Made by a program: the position numbers and the translations under genes. Positions 61,401 through 64,000 of a stretch of 64,000 bases of DNA are shown in pieces. The DNA lies in assembly GCA_963736525.1 (NCBI GenBank), contig CAVTPF010000010.1, positions 299,639-363,638 of the forward strand, given 5' to 3'. This DNA comes from Bog-473 sp963736525. Lineage in GTDB: Bacteria; Actinomycetota; Acidimicrobiia; Acidimicrobiales; RAAP-2. Position 1 is the first letter of the stretch, and the number at the start of each line of letters is the position of its first letter. The notes beneath the pieces were generated by a model. That model was not told the origin of the DNA. It was given only the letters and a program-made list of their open reading frames with translations, and searched no databases.

Positions 61401-64000
61401 GAACTTCGCCGGCTGCAAGATCACCGGCACCGCGGGCACCTACACCTTGTCCGCGGCGGCCACGGGCTTCACGACGATCACCTCCAACAACGTCTCGATC
61501 ACCTTCGGCACGGCCTCCCAGCTGGCCTTCGGCCCCCAGCCCGGTGGCGGGGCCAACGGCGCGGCCTGGGCCACCCAGCCGACGGTCAGCGTCGAGGACC
61601 AGTCGGGCAACGTCGTCACCAACTCGAGCGCCTCCATCACCCTCGCCATCGCCACCCAGCCGGGTTCGGGGGCGACCCTCGCCTGCACCGGTGGCAACAC
61701 GCTGGCCGCCACCAACGGGGTCGCGAACTTCGCCGGCTGCAAGATCACCGGCAAGGCGGGCACCTACACCTTGTCCGCGGCGGCCACGGGCTTCACGACG
61801 ATCACCTCCAACAACGTCTCGATCACCTTCGGCACGGCCTCCCAGCTCGCCTTCGGCCCCCAGCCCGGTGGCGGGGCCAACGGCGCGGCCTGGGCCACCC
61901 AGCCGACGGTCAGCGTCGAGGACCAGTCGGGCAACGTCGTCACCACCTCGAACGCCTCCATCACCCTCGCCATCGCGACGCAGCCGGGTTCGGGGGCGAC
62001 CCTGGCCTGCACCGGCGGCAACACGCTGGCCGCCACCAACGGGGTCGCGAACTTCGCGGGCTGCAAGATCACCGGGACCGCGGGCACCTACACCCTGAGC
62101 GCGGCGGCCACGGGCTTCACGACGATCACCTCCAACAACGTCTCGATCACCTTCGGCACGGCCTCCCAACTCGCCTTCGGCCCCCAGCCCGGTGGCGGGG
62201 CCAACGGCGCGGCCTGGGCCACCCAGCCGACGGTCAGCGTCGAGGACCAGTCGGGCAACGTCGTCACCAACTCGAGCGCCTCCATCACCCTCGCCATCGC
62301 GACGCAGCCGGGTTCGGGGGCGACCCTCGCCTGCACCGGTGGCAACACGCTGGCCGCCACCAACGGGGTCGCGAACTTCGCCGGCTGCAAGATCACCGGG
62401 ACCGCGGGCACCTACACCCTGAGCGCGGCGGCCACGGGCTTCACGACGATCACCTCCAACAACGTCTCCATCACCTTCGGCACGGCTTCCCAGCTGGTCG
62501 TCAGCACCCCGAGCGGCGGCACGGACGGGCTGGCCTGGGGCACCCAGCCCTCGGTCAGCGTCGAGGACCAGTCGGGCAACGTCGTCACGAACTCGAACGC
62601 CTCCATCACGCTCGCCATCGCGACCCAGCCGGGCTCGGGGGCGACCCTCGCCTGCACCACCAACCCCCTCACCCCGACCAACGGCGTGGCGAACTTCGCC
62701 GGCTGCAAGATCACCGGCAAGATCGGCAGCTACACGCTGTCCGCCGCGGCCAACGGCTTCACGACCGTGGACACCAGCTCCTTCTCCATCACCGTCGGTG
62801 GCGCCTCCCAGATGGTCTTCGGCCCCCAGCCCGGTGGCGGGGCCAACGGCGTGGCCTGGACGACCCAGCCCGGCGTGACGCTCCAAGACGTCGGCGGCAA
62901 CACGGTGACGACGGCCACCAACTCGATCACCCTCGCGCTCGGCACCAACCCCGGCGGCACCCTGGCCTGCACCGGTGGCAACACGCTGGCCGCCACCAAC
63001 GGGGTCGCCAACTTCGCCGGCTGCAAGATCACCGGCAAGGCGGGCACCTACACCCTGACCGCCGCGACCTCGGGGCTCTCGACGATCACCTCCAACAACG
63101 TCTCGATCACCTTCGGCACGGCCTCCCAGCTCGCCTTCGGCCCCCAGCCCGGTGGCGGGGCCAACGGCGCGGCCTGGGCCACCCAGCCGACGGTCAGCGT
63201 CGAGGACCAGTCGGGCAACGTCGTCACCAACTCGAGCGCCTCCATCACCCTCGCCATCGCGACGCAGCCGGGCGCCGGGGCGACCCTCGCCTGCGCCGGC
63301 GGCAACACGCTGGCCGCCACCAACGGGGTCGCCAACTTCGCCGGCTGCGAGATCACCGGCAAGGCGGGCACCTACACCTTGTCCGCGGCGGCCACGGGCT
63401 TCACGACGATCACCAGCTCCAACGTCTCCATCACGTTCGGACCCGCCTCCCAGCTGGTCGTCAACACCCCGAGCGGCGGCACGGACGGGCTGGCCTGGGC
63501 CACCCAGCCGACGGTCAGCGTCGAGGACCAGTCGGGCAACGTCGTGACCAACTCGAACGCCTCCATCACCCTCGCCATCGCGACCCAGCCGGGTTCGGGG
63601 GCGACCCTCGCCTGCACCAGCAACCCGCTCACCCCGACCAACGGCGTGGCGAACTTCGCCGGCTGCGAGATCACGGGCAAGATCGGCAGCTACACGCTGT
63701 CCGCCGCGGCCAACGGCTTCACGACCGTGGACACCAGCTCCTTCTCCATCACCGTCGGCGGCGCCTCCCAGCTCGCCTTCACGACCGAGCCCGGCGGCGG
63801 TGTCGACGGCACGGCCTGGACGACCCAGCCGGTCGTGACGGTCCAAGACGTGGGCGGCAACACCGTGACGACGGCCACCAACTCGGTCTCGCTCGCCATC
63901 ACGACGCAGCCGGGCACCGGGGCGACCCTGGCCTGCACCGGCGGCAACTCGCTCGCCGCCACCAGCGGCGTCGCGCACTTCGCGGGCTGCAAGATCACCG
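55487..64000 (+). CDS. Giant prepilin-headed Ig-like repeat protein, 3' end outside window, frameshift near 61003
   Basis: Starts at ATG 55487, overlapping the previous stop (ATGA). Residues 38-62 form a class III signal: EAG|DTLVEVLVAMVVLGIAVVAM, with Glu at mature position 5, like PilV/PulI pseudopilins. After about 190 residues and a Pro-rich hinge (TTPSPPPAGA) comes an unbroken series of about 25 Ig-like repeats of 103-108 residues (first near 56065, last partial at 63768). Consensus: QLAFTTQPGG, then WGTQPVVxVxDxxGNxVT, SITLAI, LAC, NGVAxFAGCxITG, GxYTLxA. Nearly every repeat has two Cys about 20 residues apart. At 61001-61012 two extra bases shift the frame; the repeat frame then stays open to the window end (over 2,800 residues in total). 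Probably a cell-surface or pilus-tip adhesin; this is inference. Confidence 0.82.
56065..64000. repeat. About 25 tandem 309-324-bp coding repeats
   Basis: Unit starts are near 56065, 56370, 56695, 57030, 57352, 57676, 57990, 58308, 58632, 58956, 59274, 59590, 59910, 60234, 60552, 60870, 61194, 61520, 61842, 62166, 62490, 62808, 63126, 63450 and 63768. The first eight are diverged; units from about 58950 onward are highly similar at the DNA level, showing recent expansion from that side. Confidence 0.93.
59111..61002. repeat. 932-bp perfect direct duplication (three-unit higher-order repeat)
   Basis: 59111-60042 and 60071-61002 read identically by eye at an offset of 960 bp (three repeat units: QLVVSTPSGG type, QMVFGPQPGG type, QLAFGPQPGG type). 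A further copy of roughly 500 bp, starting inside the first unit, is found at about 62430-62935. Identity ends exactly at the frameshift at 61003. Confidence 0.9.

Noticed and set aside
55187..62098. A single 2303-codon reading of the giant gene ending at 62098
   Set aside because: The true start is ATG 55487, and everything after 61003 in that frame (Pro/Ser/Arg-rich) is out of frame; the Ig-like repeat continues in another frame to the window end.

Overview
The window is high-GC DNA with the look of an actinomycete (Actinomycetota). The indicators are an Lsr2-type nucleoid protein, the mec-cysO-cysM cysteine cluster known from mycobacteria, a CtpI-like P-type ATPase, two DUF2510 membrane proteins and many GTG/TTG starts. 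An Acidimicrobiia-like soil or freshwater lineage is my best guess; this is inference, since no rRNA or other taxonomic marker is present.

Layout. 1-8.2 kb is mostly housekeeping: a VOC-family protein and a large membrane protein on the minus strand, then a flavin amine oxidase, DUF1697, a small-gene/Doc-like pair and an SDR on the plus strand, then the minus-strand operon mec-cysO-cysM, divergent from smpB. The tmRNA gene (ssrA) follows smpB at about 8323-8669. Immediately behind it lies a small accessory patch (8.7-10 kb): a DUF1778/GNAT toxin-antitoxin pair with a nearly ideal promoter-operator, and a truncated transposase. 10.1-15.5 kb is a minus-strand metal-transport locus: a 1406-aa CtpI-type P-type ATPase preceded by three tiny membrane-protein genes, one only 45 codons long. 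An Nramp transporter remnant follows. 16.6-22.8 kb holds a LacI regulator divergent from a DUF3089 lipoprotein, a truncated carboxymuconolactone decarboxylase, an SDR, an aldo/keto reductase, and a cupin/DUF1059/monooxygenase-like trio. 23-30.7 kb has a glycosyltransferase-deacetylase fusion, a translationally coupled PadR / ABC ATPase / FtsX-type permease operon, a Clp-N-domain protein without an ATPase, and a decayed methyltransferase.

31-49 kb is a mixed accessory/metabolic stretch: an orphan solute-binding protein, membrane proteins, a secreted beta-helix protein with 42-residue repeats, a ClC channel, a fatty-acid desaturase, a GAF-ANTAR regulator, and a catabolic-looking group (two phytanoyl-CoA-dioxygenase-like enzymes, a TauD-like dioxygenase, a zinc alcohol dehydrogenase, an amidohydrolase and a large secreted glycosidase-like protein). 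49.5-53.1 kb holds an HtrA-type protease, the second DUF2510 protein, Lsr2 and a small Cys-pair protein. After a 0.9-kb lower-GC gap, 54-64 kb is a two-gene pseudopilin operon. The first gene encodes a PulJ-like pseudopilin. The second overlaps it by ATGA and joins a class III (prepilin) signal to about 25 tandem Ig-like repeats, running off the window end.

The most unusual feature is that prepilin-headed giant repeat protein, with its 932-bp perfect internal duplication and a frameshift exactly at the duplication boundary. Also notable are short minisatellites that sit repeatedly at the 3' ends of genes, the probably leaderless TA promoter behind ssrA, and the micro-proteins upstream of the P-type ATPase.
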